A DNA stretch of 64,000 nucleotides from Streptococcus pneumoniae (GTDB taxonomy: Bacteria; Bacillota; Bacilli; Lactobacillales; Streptococcaceae): NCBI GenBank assembly GCA_040719455.1, contig JBFDTN010000001.1:744001-808000 (forward strand), given 5' to 3'. Below the pieces are notes generated by a model, which worked only from the letters and a program-made list of their open reading frames with translations, was not told where the DNA came from and made no database searches. The position numbers and the translations under genes are program-made. Positions 1 through 9,872 of this stretch are shown piece by piece (positions within the stretch are counted from its first letter, which is position 1; each line of letters opens with the position of its first letter).

Positions 1-390
1 GACCCCTGCACGTTCATGGGCAAAAGTGATATTGCGGTAGATGGACTTCGCAAAGGGATTGGGACGTTGAAAGACCATGCCGATGTGCTTGCGCATCTCA
101 TAGACATTGATTTCAGGTCGGTTGACATCCACTCCTTCATAGAGAATTTCCCCAGTCACCTTGGCAATGTCAATCGTGTCATTCATGCGGTTCAAACTCC
201 GCAGATAGGTTGACTTCCCAGATCCTGAAGGCCCAATCAAGGCTGTAATTTTATTTTTTTCAAACTGCATATCAACGCCCTTAATGGATTCTTTCGCGCC
301 ATAGTAGACATGCAAATCTTTTGTTTCTAGGGCGATTTTCTCCTGAGGAAAGGTGATGATATGCTTTTCATTCCAATTATATTCTGCCAT
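1..390 (-). CDS. pstB: Phosphate ABC transporter ATP-binding protein PstB (N-terminal part, cut by window edge)
   Basis: The first 130 codons of a PstB ATPase, which drives uptake of inorganic phosphate with the PstA/PstC permease and PstS receptor on the inner face of the membrane. The Walker A motif GPSGSGKST is at residues 53-61, and the Q-loop (VFQRPNPF) lies near residue 110. The YYGAKESIKG segment before the P-loop is typical of PstB. The ATG is 15 bases behind the pstA stop and preceded by a GAGGAG ribosome site. The signature motif and Walker B lie outside the window. Confidence is high despite truncation; streptococci often carry two adjacent pstB genes, and which one this is cannot be told. 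Confidence 0.95.
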   Translation of the reverse strand, partial: MAEYNWNEKHIITFPQEKIALETKDLHVYYGAKESIKGVDMQFEKNKITALIGPSGSGKSTYLRSLNRMNDTIDIAKVTGEILYEGVDVNRPEINVYEMRKHIGMVFQRPNPFAKSIYRNITFAHERAGV

Positions 391-405
391 TTTTTCTCCT
401 CTAGT

Positions 406-1293
406 TTAGGCTGCAGATGTTAATTTCGCATGCAATTTCTTACCGATATAGCGTGCAGACACGTTGAAAATCAAGATGAAAATCAAGAGAATAGCTGCAC
501 TACCAGCAGAAACCTGAGTCGCGTCTGGAATGGTTCCTTCGCTGTTGACCTTCCAGATATGGACTGCAAGTGTTTCTGACTGACGGAAAATCGAAATCGG
601 GCTGGTCACGCTCAGCGGATTCCAGTTAGACCAGTCAAGAGCTGGCGCAGATTGACCCGCTGTATAGATGAGCGCTGCTGCTTCCCCGAAAATACGACCA
701 GAAGCAAGAACAATCCCTGTCACAATCCCTGGAAGGGCTTCGGGGATGACCACATGAAAGACTGTTTCCCAACGAGAAATGCCAAGAGCAAGTCCTGCCT
801 CACGCTGGGTATGGTGAACATGGCGCAGACTATCTTCAACATTACGAGTCATTTGTGGCAAGTTAAAGACCGTTAAGGCTAAGGCACCTGATAGGATTGA
901 AAATCCATACTGGAACTGCACAACGAAAATCAAATAGCCAAACAAACCAACAACGACAGACGGCAAGGAAGACAAAATCTCAATACAGGTCCGCACAAAG
1001 TTCGTCAAACGACCTTTTTTAGCATACTCCGCCAGATAAATCCCTGCTCCCATTGAAAGAGGGACAGAAATCAAGAGCGTAATGACAAGTAGGAAAAAGG
1101 AATTATAAAGCTGAATCCCAATCCCTCCGCCTGCCTGATAGGAAGACGATTTGCCAGTCAAGAATGACCAGCTGACATGCGGTAGACCGCGCAATAAGAT
1201 ATAGAGAATGAGGGAAGTCAAGATTGCAACAATGATACCTGCAATGGAATACAAGATTCCAGTCGCCAATTTATCCACTTTTTTAGCGTGCAT
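406..1293 (-). CDS. pstA: Phosphate ABC transporter permease PstA
   Basis: A 295-residue inner-membrane permease of the phosphate importer. Residues 12-34 form a first hydrophobic helix and further helices follow around 63-87, 108-128, 133-147, 190-212 and 262-282. The cytoplasmic EAA loop that contacts the ATPase lies near residues 165-190 (REAGLALGISRWET). Its start overlaps the end of pstC by 11 bases, so the two are probably translationally coupled. Length and gene order (pstS-pstC-pstA-pstB) match the family. In streptococci this operon is induced by phosphate starvation; no regulator gene is in the window. Confidence 0.95.
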   Translation of the reverse strand: MHAKKVDKLATGILYSIAGIIVAILTSLILYILLRGLPHVSWSFLTGKSSSYQAGGGIGIQLYNSFFLLVITLLISVPLSMGAGIYLAEYAKKGRLTNFVRTCIEILSSLPSVVVGLFGYLIFVVQFQYGFSILSGALALTVFNLPQMTRNVEDSLRHVHHTQREAGLALGISRWETVFHVVIPEALPGIVTGIVLASGRIFGEAAALIYTAGQSAPALDWSNWNPLSVTSPISIFRQSETLAVHIWKVNSEGTIPDATQVSAGSAAILLIFILIFNVSARYIGKKLHAKLTSAA

Positions 1294-2200
1294 AGTTTCT
1301 CTTCCTTTCTCTTGTAATAAATTTCATAATCAAGTTAAAGACTAGGCTCATCAACAATAGGACGAGGGCTAGTGACCAAAGGACATTGTTTTGCACCGTA
1401 CCCATAACGGTATTTCCGATTCCCATAGTCAGGACAGATGTCAGGGTCGCGGCTGGGGTAGTTAGAGAAGTTGGTACAACAGCTGAATTACCCACGACCA
1501 TTTGAATAGCAAGGGCTTCACCGAAGGCCCGCGCCATTCCAAAGACCACTGCTGTAAAAATACCTGACTTAGCAGCATGGAGCGTTACGCGCCAAATGGT
1601 TTGCCAACGAGTAGCTCCCATAGCAAGGCTAGCTTCTCGGTAATGACGAGGGACAGCCCGCAAGCTATCGACTGTCATAAAGGTCACAGTCGGCAAAATC
1701 ATGACAAAGAGGACAAAGACCCCTGACAGAATCCCAAACCCTGTACCACCAACGATGGAGCGAACAAAAGGTACCACGACCTGTAAACCGATAAAGCCGT
1801 ACACAACAGACGGAATACCAACCAAAAGCTCAATAACTGGTTGCAGGATTTTTGCCCCATACTTAGGCGATACTTCTGTCATAAAGACCGCTGCACCAAT
1901 TGCAAACGGTGTTGCAATAAGGGCAGATAAAATGGTCACGATGAAGGATCCTGCAATCATCGGAAAGGCACCGAAGGACTTAATGGCTGGTTTCCAAGTA
2001 GTTCCAAATAAGAATTCAAAGATATTGACGCCATTCACAAAGAATGTGGACAAGCCACGTTGGGCGACAAAGAGCAAAATCATGGCCACGATGAAGACAA
2101 TCAAGGCCAAGCAGAGAAAGGTGATGCTCTTTCCAAATTTCTCTAGACGAGAATTTTTGGACGGAGAGAGCAATTCTTTTGCAAGTTGTTCATTTTTCAT
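1283..2200 (-). CDS. pstC: Phosphate ABC transporter permease PstC
   Basis: A 305-residue polytopic permease, partner of PstA in the phosphate importer. After a polar N-terminus of about 24 residues there is a helix at 25-47, then helices near 80-110, 125-150, 155-178 and 215-235, plus a C-terminal one. The EAA loop is at about 188-214 (REASLAMGATRWQT). PstC typically has the longer N-terminal region of the two permeases, which separates it from PstA here. Only 2 bases separate it from the pstS stop, so it is read from the same transcript. Confidence 0.95.
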   Translation of the reverse strand: MKNEQLAKELLSPSKNSRLEKFGKSITFLCLALIVFIVAMILLFVAQRGLSTFFVNGVNIFEFLFGTTWKPAIKSFGAFPMIAGSFIVTILSALIATPFAIGAAVFMTEVSPKYGAKILQPVIELLVGIPSVVYGFIGLQVVVPFVRSIVGGTGFGILSGVFVLFVMILPTVTFMTVDSLRAVPRHYREASLAMGATRWQTIWRVTLHAAKSGIFTAVVFGMARAFGEALAIQMVVGNSAVVPTSLTTPAATLTSVLTMGIGNTVMGTVQNNVLWSLALVLLLMSLVFNLIMKFITRERKRNYAR

Positions 2201-2202
2201 GC

Positions 2203-3072
2203 TTACTTTTTCTCCTTCACTGTACCGTCTGCAGTCTTTGTGACCTTCATGTCATTAACTGAGATGTATCCCATATCAACGACAACCCCTTTTTGGACTT
2301 TCTCAGACATGACATAGTCTAAGAACTCTTTTTCAAGTCCTGCTGCCTCACCCATAGTGTACATATGCTCGTAAGACCAAATCGGCCAGTCATTGGTCAC
2401 GACATTGTCCACGGTTGGCTCAAATCCATTGAGCTGAAGCTTTTTGACTGAATCATCAACGTAAGAAAAGGCAAGGTAGGAAATGGCACCTGGTGTCTGA
2501 GAGACAATGGACTTGACCATTCCGTTTGAATCCTGCTCCAAGCTTTGAGCCGCTTCTTCCCCTTTCATGACCACCGTATCAAAGGTAGCCCTGGAACCAG
2601 AGCCCACTGCACGGTTGATAATGGAAATTTCTAAATCTTTTCCACCTAGTTCTTTCCAGTTGGTAATATCTCCTGTAAAAATCTTTTTCAGATCTTCTAG
2701 GCTAATATTTTTGACATCGACTTCTTTATTGACGATGACTGCGATACCTGCTACGGCAACTTGGTAATCGACCAATTTGTCCGCTTCAATCCCAGATTTT
2801 TCTTCGGCAAAGACGTCGCTATTTCCAATCTGAACAGCTCCTGACTGAACTTGTGAAAGTCCTGTACCAGATCCGCCTCCTTGGACATTGATGGTCTTGC
2901 CTTGGTTTTCAATCCCAAATTCATCCGCTGCTGCTTCGACTAAGGGTTGAAGGGCTGTTGAGCCAACTGCTGTGATGGATTCACCACGGTCAATCCATGA
3001 AGCACAGGCAGATAAACTCACCCCCATTGCTGCAATGAGCATGGAATGAAGGATTTTGTGTTGTTTTTTCAC
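2203..3072 (-). CDS. pstS: Phosphate-binding lipoprotein PstS
   Basis: A 289-residue extracellular phosphate receptor anchored as a lipoprotein. The signal peptide ends in a lipobox LSAC with the acylated cysteine at residue 23. Phosphate-binding segments typical of PstS are visible: GSTALQPL at 37-44, GGGSGTG at 65-71 and GSGSRATFD near 156-164. First gene of the pst operon, with its own extended -10 promoter upstream at 3128-3133 and a ribosome site (AAAGGAGAT) before the start. The start codon chosen gives a normal signal peptide. Confidence 0.96.
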   Translation of the reverse strand: MKKQHKILHSMLIAAMGVSLSACASWIDRGESITAVGSTALQPLVEAAADEFGIENQGKTINVQGGGSGTGLSQVQSGAVQIGNSDVFAEEKSGIEADKLVDYQVAVAGIAVIVNKEVDVKNISLEDLKKIFTGDITNWKELGGKDLEISIINRAVGSGSRATFDTVVMKGEEAAQSLEQDSNGMVKSIVSQTPGAISYLAFSYVDDSVKKLQLNGFEPTVDNVVTNDWPIWSYEHMYTMGEAAGLEKEFLDYVMSEKVQKGVVVDMGYISVNDMKVTKTADGTVKEKK

Positions 3073-3127
3073 TCTGTATCTCCTTTAGAATCAGTGGGAG
3101 ATGCTCCTTAAAAGCACCCCTAATCTC

Positions 3128-3155
3128 ACTATATCATAAGTCAGAATTTTTGAAA
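3128..3155 (-). promoter_or_regulatory. Promoter of pstSCAB
   Basis: On the minus strand a -10 hexamer TATAGT (3133-3128) carries the TG of an extended -10 element. A weak -35 (TTTCAA, 3155-3150) lies 16 bases upstream. Transcription would begin about 50 bases before pstS. I could not identify a convincing phosphate-regulator box. Confidence 0.55.
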
Positions 3156-3246
3156 AGATTTTTCTTCGAAAGAGCTTGAAAAATCAAGGATTCATCTCAA
3201 ACGAGCATTTTTAAATCTATAATAACATACTCTGTTACAGTATCTT

Positions 3247-4560
3247 TTATGGCTTAAGACGAAAACGCAATCCTTTTGGAAAATAGTTTTTCAAAATTCC
3301 CTGCGTCACTTTTGCAAATCCCAAACCATTGCCTTTTGCTAAAACTTGATACCAGCCATTTGGTAAGCTCTTGTCCACATCAACTGTCTCTCCTGCAACA
3401 TACTGGTAAAATTGCTCGTTTGTAAGAGAAAGACTGTCTTTCACTTCACTTGGCTTCAAAGCCAATCCCAAGGCAAAACTTGGTTCAAAACGCTTTTTCT
3501 TAAACGTTCCTAAATGCAGACCATTTCGCGCTATTTTTAGCTTGGATACATCAGGCAAACCATTTGGCAGTAAGTAGAGATGGTCACCAAAGGTCTGTAA
3601 TTCCCCATCTAGTGCTGTTTTGAGGTGTTTTTGGGCAAATTCCTGCCACAAATTCTTTTGCTCAGCTGTCAAACTCGACTTGCTTTTCTTGATTTTCTTA
3701 GCTTTTCCTTGTCCTTTAAATCGTAATTTTGCAACAAACTGCCCTTCCCCTTTAAAATGATGCGGATACATACGCGCAGTCTCAGGATAATCAATCCCTG
3801 CAACCATCCCATTTATAGGAGTAATACTTTCCAAGAAGCACTCATACTCTTGCAAAAGCCAAGTGACGATTTCTTCATTTTCCTCTGGCGCCCATGTGCA
3901 GGTTGAATAAATCAAAACACCATCTGGAGCTAACATCCGAACCGCATCTTGCAAAATCTCTCGTTGCACGCGCGCGCACTCGCTAGGATAGTTTTCTGTC
4001 CAATACTCCATAGCTGCAGGATCTTTACGAAACATGCCCTCTCCAGAGCAGGGAGCATCAAGCACAATCATATCAAAATAGCCATCAAAAACTTTCGCTA
4101 ATCGATCAGCAGATTCATTGGTGACCAACACATTTCTTGCTCCAAATCGTTCGATATTTTCCACCAAAATCTTTGCACGTTTACTGTTAATTTCATTGGA
4201 GACAAGAAGTCCCTCATTTTCCAAATAAGAGAGTAAATGGGTCGATTTTCCGCCTGGTGCTGCTGCTAAATCTAAAACTTTCATACCAGGTGTAGGCGAA
4301 GCTACTTGTCCCACGACTTGGGCTGCTGGCTCTTGGGAGTAAACGAGACCTGTCACATGCTCTGGCGATTTCCCATCGACCTTGCCATAGTAAGACCAAG
4401 GCATAGACGCAATCGGATGGTCAAAGGAATGCTGCACTTCTTTTAAAGGATTGGTCCGAAATCCAGCCACAGGATCTTCCTCAAAGCTCATAAAAAAAGA
4501 GCTAGCCTCCTCTCCCAAAAGTTGCTCATATTTTTCTTGAAATCCTTTTGGAAATTCCAT
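3247..4560 (-). CDS. RsmF/RsmB-type 16S rRNA (cytosine-C5) methyltransferase
   Basis: A 437-residue NOL1/NOP2/Sun-family enzyme that would methylate carbon 5 of a cytosine in ribosomal RNA using S-adenosylmethionine. The SAM site VLDLAAAPGGKST spans residues 95-107. The two family cysteines are at C171 (DAPCSGEG) and C221 (STCTW), the nucleophile and release residues of this family. The C-terminal 150 residues form the RNA-binding extension of RsmF-like proteins in Gram-positives. The gene begins one base after the stop of the inositol-phosphatase-family gene, so it is co-transcribed with it. The exact target base cannot be read from sequence. Confidence 0.85.
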   Translation of the reverse strand: MEFPKGFQEKYEQLLGEEASSFFMSFEEDPVAGFRTNPLKEVQHSFDHPIASMPWSYYGKVDGKSPEHVTGLVYSQEPAAQVVGQVASPTPGMKVLDLAAAPGGKSTHLLSYLENEGLLVSNEINSKRAKILVENIERFGARNVLVTNESADRLAKVFDGYFDMIVLDAPCSGEGMFRKDPAAMEYWTENYPSECARVQREILQDAVRMLAPDGVLIYSTCTWAPEENEEIVTWLLQEYECFLESITPINGMVAGIDYPETARMYPHHFKGEGQFVAKLRFKGQGKAKKIKKSKSSLTAEQKNLWQEFAQKHLKTALDGELQTFGDHLYLLPNGLPDVSKLKIARNGLHLGTFKKKRFEPSFALGLALKPSEVKDSLSLTNEQFYQYVAGETVDVDKSLPNGWYQVLAKGNGLGFAKVTQGILKNYFPKGLRFRLKP

Positions 4561-5334
4561 CTAGCTCTCTCCTTTTTTCATGATATAAGGCGCAATCTCT
4601 GCCCATTTTTCTGTTGGAACAATAACAATATCCTGTCGTGTCTGAAAATCCGGAACTTCTCCGTCAATCGTCATAACTTGATAACCCAACTTAGGCGCTA
4701 AAATACTAGCTGCCGCATAATCCCAAGGATAAATCGAGGACACATAAAGAAGTAGGCGACCGGATAGGACTCGCGCAAAGCTAATCCCAGCACTACCATA
4801 GAGTCTTGCCCCTAAAGAGTTATGTACCAAGGGCAAAATATCAACCGTCTCACTCTTAAAAAGACCTGCACTAATGGCTACTAAAGAGTGCTGCAAGTTT
4901 TTTTCTTGATAGGGTACTAAAGGCTTATCATTACAATAGACAGAAAACTGCCCACCGCCAACATAAAGCTCATCTTTCATGACATCATAAATCAGTCCAA
5001 ACTGCCCCTGGCCATTTTCAAAATAAGCCAGCATAATGGCAAAATCTGTCTTTTGGGCAATGAAATTATTGGTCCCATCAATCGGGTCAATAACCCAAAC
5101 ATGACCATCCTCAATCGAATGACGAAGACCGTTTTCTTCTGCCAAGATATGATCTGTCGGATAGGCCTCTACAATCTTTTGCACCAGCTGGTCTTGTACA
5201 GCTTCATCTAACTGTGTCACTAAATCTGTCGGAGTTGATTTGGTTTCAATCACGACTGGCTCATCCATATGCTTGCGGATATAGCTGGCTGCTTCATAGA
5301 CAATAGCTTTTGCAAATGCTAATTTAGTTTCCAA
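4561..5334 (-). CDS. Inositol monophosphatase family protein (SuhB-like)
   Basis: A 257-residue Mg-dependent, Li-sensitive-type phosphatase. Metal-binding motifs are visible: EE at residues 67-68, the signature DPIDGTNNF at 83-91 and the second signature [14 protein letters not shown] near 203-216. Relatives hydrolyse inositol phosphates, fructose-1,6-bisphosphate or PAP; which one applies is not clear. It overlaps the UPF0223 gene by 11 bases upstream and abuts the rRNA methyltransferase gene downstream, giving a run spxA1-UPF0223-IMPase-methyltransferase as in other streptococci. Confidence 0.85.
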   Translation of the reverse strand: METKLAFAKAIVYEAASYIRKHMDEPVVIETKSTPTDLVTQLDEAVQDQLVQKIVEAYPTDHILAEENGLRHSIEDGHVWVIDPIDGTNNFIAQKTDFAIMLAYFENGQGQFGLIYDVMKDELYVGGGQFSVYCNDKPLVPYQEKNLQHSLVAISAGLFKSETVDILPLVHNSLGARLYGSAGISFARVLSGRLLLYVSSIYPWDYAAASILAPKLGYQVMTIDGEVPDFQTRQDIVIVPTEKWAEIAPYIMKKGES

Positions 5335-5602
5335 GAGAAATCATTCCTTTCCCCTGTTTTTTTGCCGCCTCAACCGCACGGTAAAGCGAGTAGCCGCTGA
5401 CTGTTTCAAATTCACGCCCAATTCGCTTTTCCTCGCCCTTACTTGGAACGACGATTTTAAAAGCTTTATAGGCGGATAATAATGCCTCCACAGCTACTTT
5501 TCCTTCATAGGCTTTTTCAACCTGATTAAAAAAAGAAAGCACTGAAGCAAGCTCTTCAGTGCTCCACGATAGATCTAGTGGGTATTGATAGTTCTTATTC
5601 AT
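5324..5602 (-). CDS. UPF0223 family protein
   Basis: A 92-residue conserved streptococcal protein of unknown function. The frame is open further upstream, but the start at 5602 is preferred. It gives the usual N-terminus [13 protein letters not shown], and an AAGGAA ribosome site overlaps the spxA1 stop just before it; the longer reading would lie inside spxA1. Conserved features are the segment [12 protein letters not shown] and the basic, glycine-containing C-terminus. Sits between spxA1 and the inositol-phosphatase-family gene with overlapping ends. Confidence 0.85.
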   Translation of the reverse strand: MNKNYQYPLDLSWSTEELASVLSFFNQVEKAYEGKVAVEALLSAYKAFKIVVPSKGEEKRIGREFETVSGYSLYRAVEAAKKQGKGMISLGN

Positions 5603-5606
5603 TTCC

Positions 5607-6008
5607 TTATTCAATCTCTGCTCGTAGGGTTGCATCACGCAATTCCTGCTGGCGATAGCCGCGCGGCAAGAATGCCCGAATCTCATCTTCATTAAAACCG
5701 ATTTGCATCCGCTTGCCATCCAGAATAATTGGACGTCGCAAAAGACTTGGATTTTCTCCATTCAAGCGAATCAATTCGGATATAGACATATTTTCAACAT
5801 CTACATTTAATTTTTGAAAAATCTTGGAACGAGTTGAAATGATGTCATCTGTGCCATTTTCTGTCAAAGACAGGATATGCTGAAGTTCCTCCCTTGATAA
5901 AGGGCTCGTCATGATATTGTGCTCCTGAAAAGGAACATCATGATTGAGTAACCAAGCTCTGGCTTTACGACAGCTCGTACAACTCGGTGATAAAAATAAT
6001 GTAATCAT
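5607..6008 (-). CDS. spxA1: Spx-family transcriptional regulator (SpxA1 type)
   Basis: A 133-residue ArsC/Spx-fold protein that binds the RNA polymerase alpha-subunit tail and switches on thiol- and oxidative-stress genes. The redox CxxC is C10-C13 (SPSCTSC). The RRPIILDG segment near residues 91-98 is typical of the family. Its position upstream of the UPF0223 gene is the arrangement of SpxA1 rather than SpxA2 in streptococci, which is why I name it so. An extended -10 promoter lies about 40 bases upstream. The ribosome site is weak. Confidence 0.88.
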   Translation of the reverse strand: MITLFLSPSCTSCRKARAWLLNHDVPFQEHNIMTSPLSREELQHILSLTENGTDDIISTRSKIFQKLNVDVENMSISELIRLNGENPSLLRRPIILDGKRMQIGFNEDEIRAFLPRGYRQQELRDATLRAEIE

Positions 6009-6043
6009 GTATTTCTCTTCTTCATCTATTTATACCTATTCTT

Positions 6044-6052
6044 ATTATACCA
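6044..6052 (-). promoter_or_regulatory. Extended -10 promoter of spxA1
   Basis: The minus strand carries TGGTATAAT, an extended -10 element, ending 36 bases before the spxA1 start. No good -35 hexamer is seen at the usual spacing. Confidence 0.5.
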
Positions 6053-6107
6053 AATTATTAAGCATCCGACTAGGTATTTTCAAGTTTTTTTCGCATGATT
6101 ATCCATT

Positions 6108-7028
6108 TTATTCAACAGACCAATTTCTTGCTGCTTCTTCATCCTGCTTTAATTGGACCATCAGATTTTTCAAACTTGAAAATTTAACCATGTCTCGCAA
6201 GCGGTCCAACCAATAAACCGTCACCTTATCACCGTACATATTGCCAGAAAAATCAAACAAGTGAACTTCAAGGCGCAATTCTTCTCCATTAAAGGTTACA
6301 TTTTTCCCAATGCTAGCCATACCACGATAGACTTCTCCCTGATAGGCTACATCAACCACATAGACACCGTCTTGCGGCAGAACTACCCGATCAAGCGTAG
6401 CAAGATTGGCTGTTGGATAGCCCAAGGTCCGACCTCTGGCATCGCCATGGACAACCAAACCTTGAGTCGTCAAAGCTCGTCCTAATAAAGTATGTGCTAA
6501 TTTGACATCGCCTTTTGCAATCGCAGCTTTAATCCGTGTCGAACTCACCTTTTCACCGTCAATATCTACGGATGGGACAATCACAATTTCTGCATTTGTA
6601 TAAGTCTGTAAATCGCGCGCAGACTTCTTATCACTGCCAAAGTGATAATCAAAACCTGCCACAATAACCTTAGCTTTCAAAGCCTTGATATATTGCTTGA
6701 CAAACTCCTGCCCTGTATGACTGGCAAAACGACTGCTAAAATCAATCAAATAAAGTCTATTCACTCCTAGCTGCTCAAAGGCTTCTTTACGCTCTATTGG
6801 ATTGGTCAAATGAGCCAACAAATCCTCTTGATAGCGGACAAAAGGAATCTTAGGAGATTCTGGAAATGTCAGCACTGCCACCTCTAAATCCCGCTCTTTT
6901 GCAATGTTACTTGCCACCTCAAATAGGGCTTGATGCCCCTTATGCAGACCATCAAAATAGCCCAAGACAAGGACTGTCTCAGAAATTTGTTGAATCTCAT
7001 CTTGATTCGTGATGTATATCGTTTTCAT
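6108..7028 (-). CDS. ribF: Bifunctional riboflavin kinase / FAD synthetase RibF
   Basis: A 306-residue enzyme that phosphorylates riboflavin to FMN and adenylates FMN to FAD in the cytoplasm. The N-terminal nucleotidyltransferase half shows GYFDGLHKGHQ (23-33) and the KMSKS-like SSTRIKAAI near 160. The C-terminal flavokinase half shows the GYPTANL motif near 203. Length is normal for the family. It lies 22 bases behind truB and ends about 100 bases before spxA1, so it probably forms a truB-ribF pair. Confidence 0.95.
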   Translation of the reverse strand: MKTIYITNQDEIQQISETVLVLGYFDGLHKGHQALFEVASNIAKERDLEVAVLTFPESPKIPFVRYQEDLLAHLTNPIERKEAFEQLGVNRLYLIDFSSRFASHTGQEFVKQYIKALKAKVIVAGFDYHFGSDKKSARDLQTYTNAEIVIVPSVDIDGEKVSSTRIKAAIAKGDVKLAHTLLGRALTTQGLVVHGDARGRTLGYPTANLATLDRVVLPQDGVYVVDVAYQGEVYRGMASIGKNVTFNGEELRLEVHLFDFSGNMYGDKVTVYWLDRLRDMVKFSSLKNLMVQLKQDEEAARNWSVE

Positions 7029-7050
7029 TCTTCTATTTTATCATAAAATC

Positions 7051-7929
7051 TCACAGAAAGACCTTTTTAGGCTTGTAAACTGCCTCTCGTCTCTCCAATA
7101 TAGCCACTAATATTCCATCATAAAATCCTGCTAGCTCATCATTCTCAGCAGATAAAACAACAAAGCGTCCAAAGCGGACTTCCTCTACCTGCTCGCTTTC
7201 AAGCTCTACGACGTTCAAATCGCCAATGCCAAGCTCCAAAGGTTGCAAGAAAGACCAGTCATTCTCTGCTACTTTCTTTTCAATCTCTGCTAAGGTTAAA
7301 CTATCTGCTAAATCCATCCCTGATGAAGACGTTCGTGTGAGCGCAGACATGTGACTGGCAAAGCCTAGCTTTTCTCCCAAATCTACCAATAAGGTGCGGA
7401 TATAAGTTCCCTTACTACAAATCACCCGAAATCTAAAAGACAGCAATCCATCTTGAAAAACGGGCGAACTAATCCTCTCAAACTTGTAAATCATCACCTG
7501 ACGCTCTGGACGTTCAACTGCCTCCCCAGCTCGTGCATACTCATACAGCTTTCGACCATTGACCTTCACTGCAGAATACATAGGAGGAATTTGCGTGATA
7601 TTTCCGACAAACTCCTCCATCGCTTGATCAATCACTTCCTCTGAAATGGCTTCTCGTAAGCGGGTTTCTTTCACCACCTCGCCACTAGCATCCTCAGTTG
7701 TCGTTGAAAAGCCAAGCGTGATTTCACCCTCATAGGTCTTCCCCTCATCTTGCATGTACTCCACCAAGCGCGTCGCTTTTCCAACTGCAATCGGCAAGAC
7801 GCCAACCACATCAGGATCTAGCGTGCCACCGTGACCAATTTTCTTGGTATGCAAAATCTTACGCAGTTTAAACACGGCATCGTGCGAAGTCATACCTGCT
7901 TCTTTTTTTAAGTTAATGATTCCATTCAT
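7051..7929 (-). CDS. truB: tRNA pseudouridine(55) synthase TruB
   Basis: A 292-residue enzyme that converts uridine 55 in the T-loop of tRNAs to pseudouridine. The catalytic aspartate is D38 in [13 protein letters not shown]. The [14 protein letters not shown] start and the SKGTYIRTL motif in the middle are family hallmarks. The last 50 residues form the short PUA-like tail. Precedes ribF by 22 bases, an arrangement shared with other Gram-positives. Confidence 0.95.
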   Translation of the reverse strand: MNGIINLKKEAGMTSHDAVFKLRKILHTKKIGHGGTLDPDVVGVLPIAVGKATRLVEYMQDEGKTYEGEITLGFSTTTEDASGEVVKETRLREAISEEVIDQAMEEFVGNITQIPPMYSAVKVNGRKLYEYARAGEAVERPERQVMIYKFERISSPVFQDGLLSFRFRVICSKGTYIRTLLVDLGEKLGFASHMSALTRTSSSGMDLADSLTLAEIEKKVAENDWSFLQPLELGIGDLNVVELESEQVEEVRFGRFVVLSAENDELAGFYDGILVAILERREAVYKPKKVFL

Positions 7930-7942
7930 ATCTCGCTCCAGT

Positions 7943-9214
7943 TTATGTCTCTTTTAGGGCAGCAAATTTTTCTTTCATCGTAGGATTCTTACGCGTTAAT
8001 TTTTTGACGGATACATCTTCGAGTTTATTATTCGCCAAGCGCAGTTGATTTTCACTGGTCGTAAGCGCTGCCTTGACAGCCTCCATACGTTTAATAGCCT
8101 TATCAATCTCATCAATCGCCTTTTGGAAATTGGTACTTGCTGACTGGTAATTTTTAGCAAAAGCATTCTTAAAGGTTTCCAAATCCTCTTCAAAATGAGT
8201 AATATCAATATTTTGCTCACGAACCAAGGCCAATTCCTGCTTGTAAGTCAAAGCATTCATCGCTGCATTGCGTAACAGCGTAATCATGGGCAAGAAAAAT
8301 TGAGGGCGAATGACATACATTTTTTCATAAGCATACGACACATCAACAATCCCCGAATTATACAGTTCACTATCTGACTCGAGTAAGGTCACCAAAATCG
8401 CATACTCACAAGATTTTTCCCGCCGATCCTTGTCCAACTCTTTAAAGAAATGCTCATTCTTTTTCTTAGTTGCTGTCTCATCGCCTTCGTTTTTCATCTC
8501 AAACATAATGGAGAGGATTTCAACACCGTTTTCATCATATTCACGATAAATATAATCTCCCTTGCTCCCTGTTCTAGCATCATTATCTTTGGAAAATTCA
8601 GCACGAGGAAACATCGCCATCCGATGCTTGTTAAACTCATACTCACAGTGCTGCTCTAAACTCTCTCCAATCATTTTAGTCGATTGTTTAGCTTTGAAAT
8701 CTTTGTAAAATTCAATCGTTTCCTCTTTTTGGCGCAATTCAATTTCATAGCGTTCTTTGAGGGAATTTTGAGCTAATTCTGCCTCTTTTTCTTGCAGGAG
8801 AAGCTGCGTTTTTGCCTCATCACGCTCTTTTTCAAGCACATGTACTTGCTCTTTCAAACGACCTTCTTGCTCCAATTCCAAACGCGAAAGAGTGAATTGT
8901 AAGTCTTTTACCTCCTGCTCTTTTTGGGTCAAGACTTGGGTAAAATCCTTCTCCAAATTTCCTTTTAAAACATCTTTTTCAAGCTCAAATTGGTCAATTT
9001 GATGTCTCAGTTGCGTGATTTCTTGCTCTTTGAGCGCCAAGGCTTCCTGCTTTTCTTGCTTCAGTTGTTGCTCAGTTAGCAAGCGCTCTTGTGCTAAACG
9101 CTCATGGATTTCTTTCGAAAATTCTTCCGTTCTCACCTGCGCTAAAAGCTGGCTATACTGGGTTTCATTTACCGTAAAAGCTGTCCCACAATGGGGACAT
9201 TTGATTTCATTCAT
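7943..9214 (-). CDS. DUF2130 domain protein with zinc-ribbon start and long coiled coil
   Basis: A 423-residue protein of unknown function. It opens with a CxxC half-ribbon (C6-P-H-C9), runs through a strongly charged coiled coil from about residue 25 to 190 (many E, K, Q and L), and ends in the globular DUF2130 domain. Within that domain an aspartate (GSKGDYIY) followed by FEMKN resembles the D...ExK layout of PD-(D/E)XK nucleases, an inference only. The start at 9214 is chosen for its AAAGGAT ribosome site; an open extension upstream would enter the ysxC terminator region. Stands between terminators, so probably its own unit or read through with truB. Confidence 0.75.
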   Translation of the reverse strand: MNEIKCPHCGTAFTVNETQYSQLLAQVRTEEFSKEIHERLAQERLLTEQQLKQEKQEALALKEQEITQLRHQIDQFELEKDVLKGNLEKDFTQVLTQKEQEVKDLQFTLSRLELEQEGRLKEQVHVLEKERDEAKTQLLLQEKEAELAQNSLKERYEIELRQKEETIEFYKDFKAKQSTKMIGESLEQHCEYEFNKHRMAMFPRAEFSKDNDARTGSKGDYIYREYDENGVEILSIMFEMKNEGDETATKKKNEHFFKELDKDRREKSCEYAILVTLLESDSELYNSGIVDVSYAYEKMYVIRPQFFLPMITLLRNAAMNALTYKQELALVREQNIDITHFEEDLETFKNAFAKNYQSASTNFQKAIDEIDKAIKRMEAVKAALTTSENQLRLANNKLEDVSVKKLTRKNPTMKEKFAALKET

Positions 9215-9234
9215 GGCAATCCTTTCTGATAGAA

Positions 9235-9265
9235 GAAAGGGCTGGGACCCTGTCCTAACCCTCTT
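9235..9265 (-). terminator. Hairpin after ysxC (GGG..GGAC / GTCC..CCC type)
   Basis: Inverted repeat pairing 9239-9248 with 9252-9261 around a short loop, flanked by a modest T-rich tail on the minus strand. It resembles the gctgggac-type hairpins common at streptococcal gene ends. It separates the clpX-ysxC unit from the DUF2130 gene. Confidence 0.5.
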
Positions 9266-9275
9266 CCTGTTTTTC

Positions 9276-9863
9276 TTACATTTTTGACAAAATAGCATCC
9301 CAAGCATCGTCTAAGCCTGTCTTATCGACGGATGAAAAGACGATAAAGTCATCTCCCTTGTCAAAATCCAATTTCTTCTTAATCGCAGCTTCATGCTTGT
9401 TCCATTTGCCACGCGGAATCTTATCTGCCTTAGTCGCAACCACGATGACAGGAATCTCATAGTATTTCAAAAAGTCATACATCTGCACATCATCACTGCT
9501 AGGATCATGCCGCAAATCAACAAGACTGACCACTGCTCGCAAATTTTCTCGGCTGGTCAAATACTCTTCAATCATCTTGCCCCATTTAGCCCGCTCAGAC
9601 TTAGAAACCTTAGCATAGCCATAGCCAGGCACATCGACAAAGCGTAGTTTGTCATCAATGTTAAAGAAATTCAGAAGCTGCGTTTTCCCAGGCTTTCCTG
9701 AGGTTCGAGCTAAATTTTTTCGATTCAAAAGAGTATTGATAAAGCTTGATTTTCCGACATTGGAGCGCCCTGCTAGAGCAATCTCTGGAATCTCATCCTG
9801 TGGATAGTGGGATTTATTCGCTGCACTCAGTAAAATCTCGGCATTATGTGTATTGATTTCCAT
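9276..9863 (-). CDS. ysxC: Ribosome-biogenesis GTPase YsxC/EngB
   Basis: A 195-residue essential GTPase that helps assemble the 50S subunit. G1 motif GRSNVGKSS at 32-40, G3 DVPGYG near 77-82, G4 TKAD near 144-147. I start it at the ATG at 9863 (MEINTHN), with AGAGG five bases upstream. A GTG six bases earlier is possible but worse spaced. It follows clpX by 9 bases, the usual clpX-ysxC pair of streptococci. Confidence 0.95.
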   Translation of the reverse strand: MEINTHNAEILLSAANKSHYPQDEIPEIALAGRSNVGKSSFINTLLNRKNLARTSGKPGKTQLLNFFNIDDKLRFVDVPGYGYAKVSKSERAKWGKMIEEYLTSRENLRAVVSLVDLRHDPSSDDVQMYDFLKYYEIPVIVVATKADKIPRGKWNKHEAAIKKKLDFDKGDDFIVFSSVDKTGLDDAWDAILSKM

Positions 9864-9872
9864 ACTCACCTC

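Noticed and set aside
1701..2243. 180-codon plus-strand ORF across pstC
   Set aside because: Antisense shadow of the well-supported pstC/pstS region, with no ribosome site and an unlikely composition.
3157..3185. GATTTTTC / GAAAAATC inverted repeat upstream of pstS
   Set aside because: The stem is only A/T-rich with a 13-base loop. It could be a weak terminator of the methyltransferase gene or an operator, but neither is supported.
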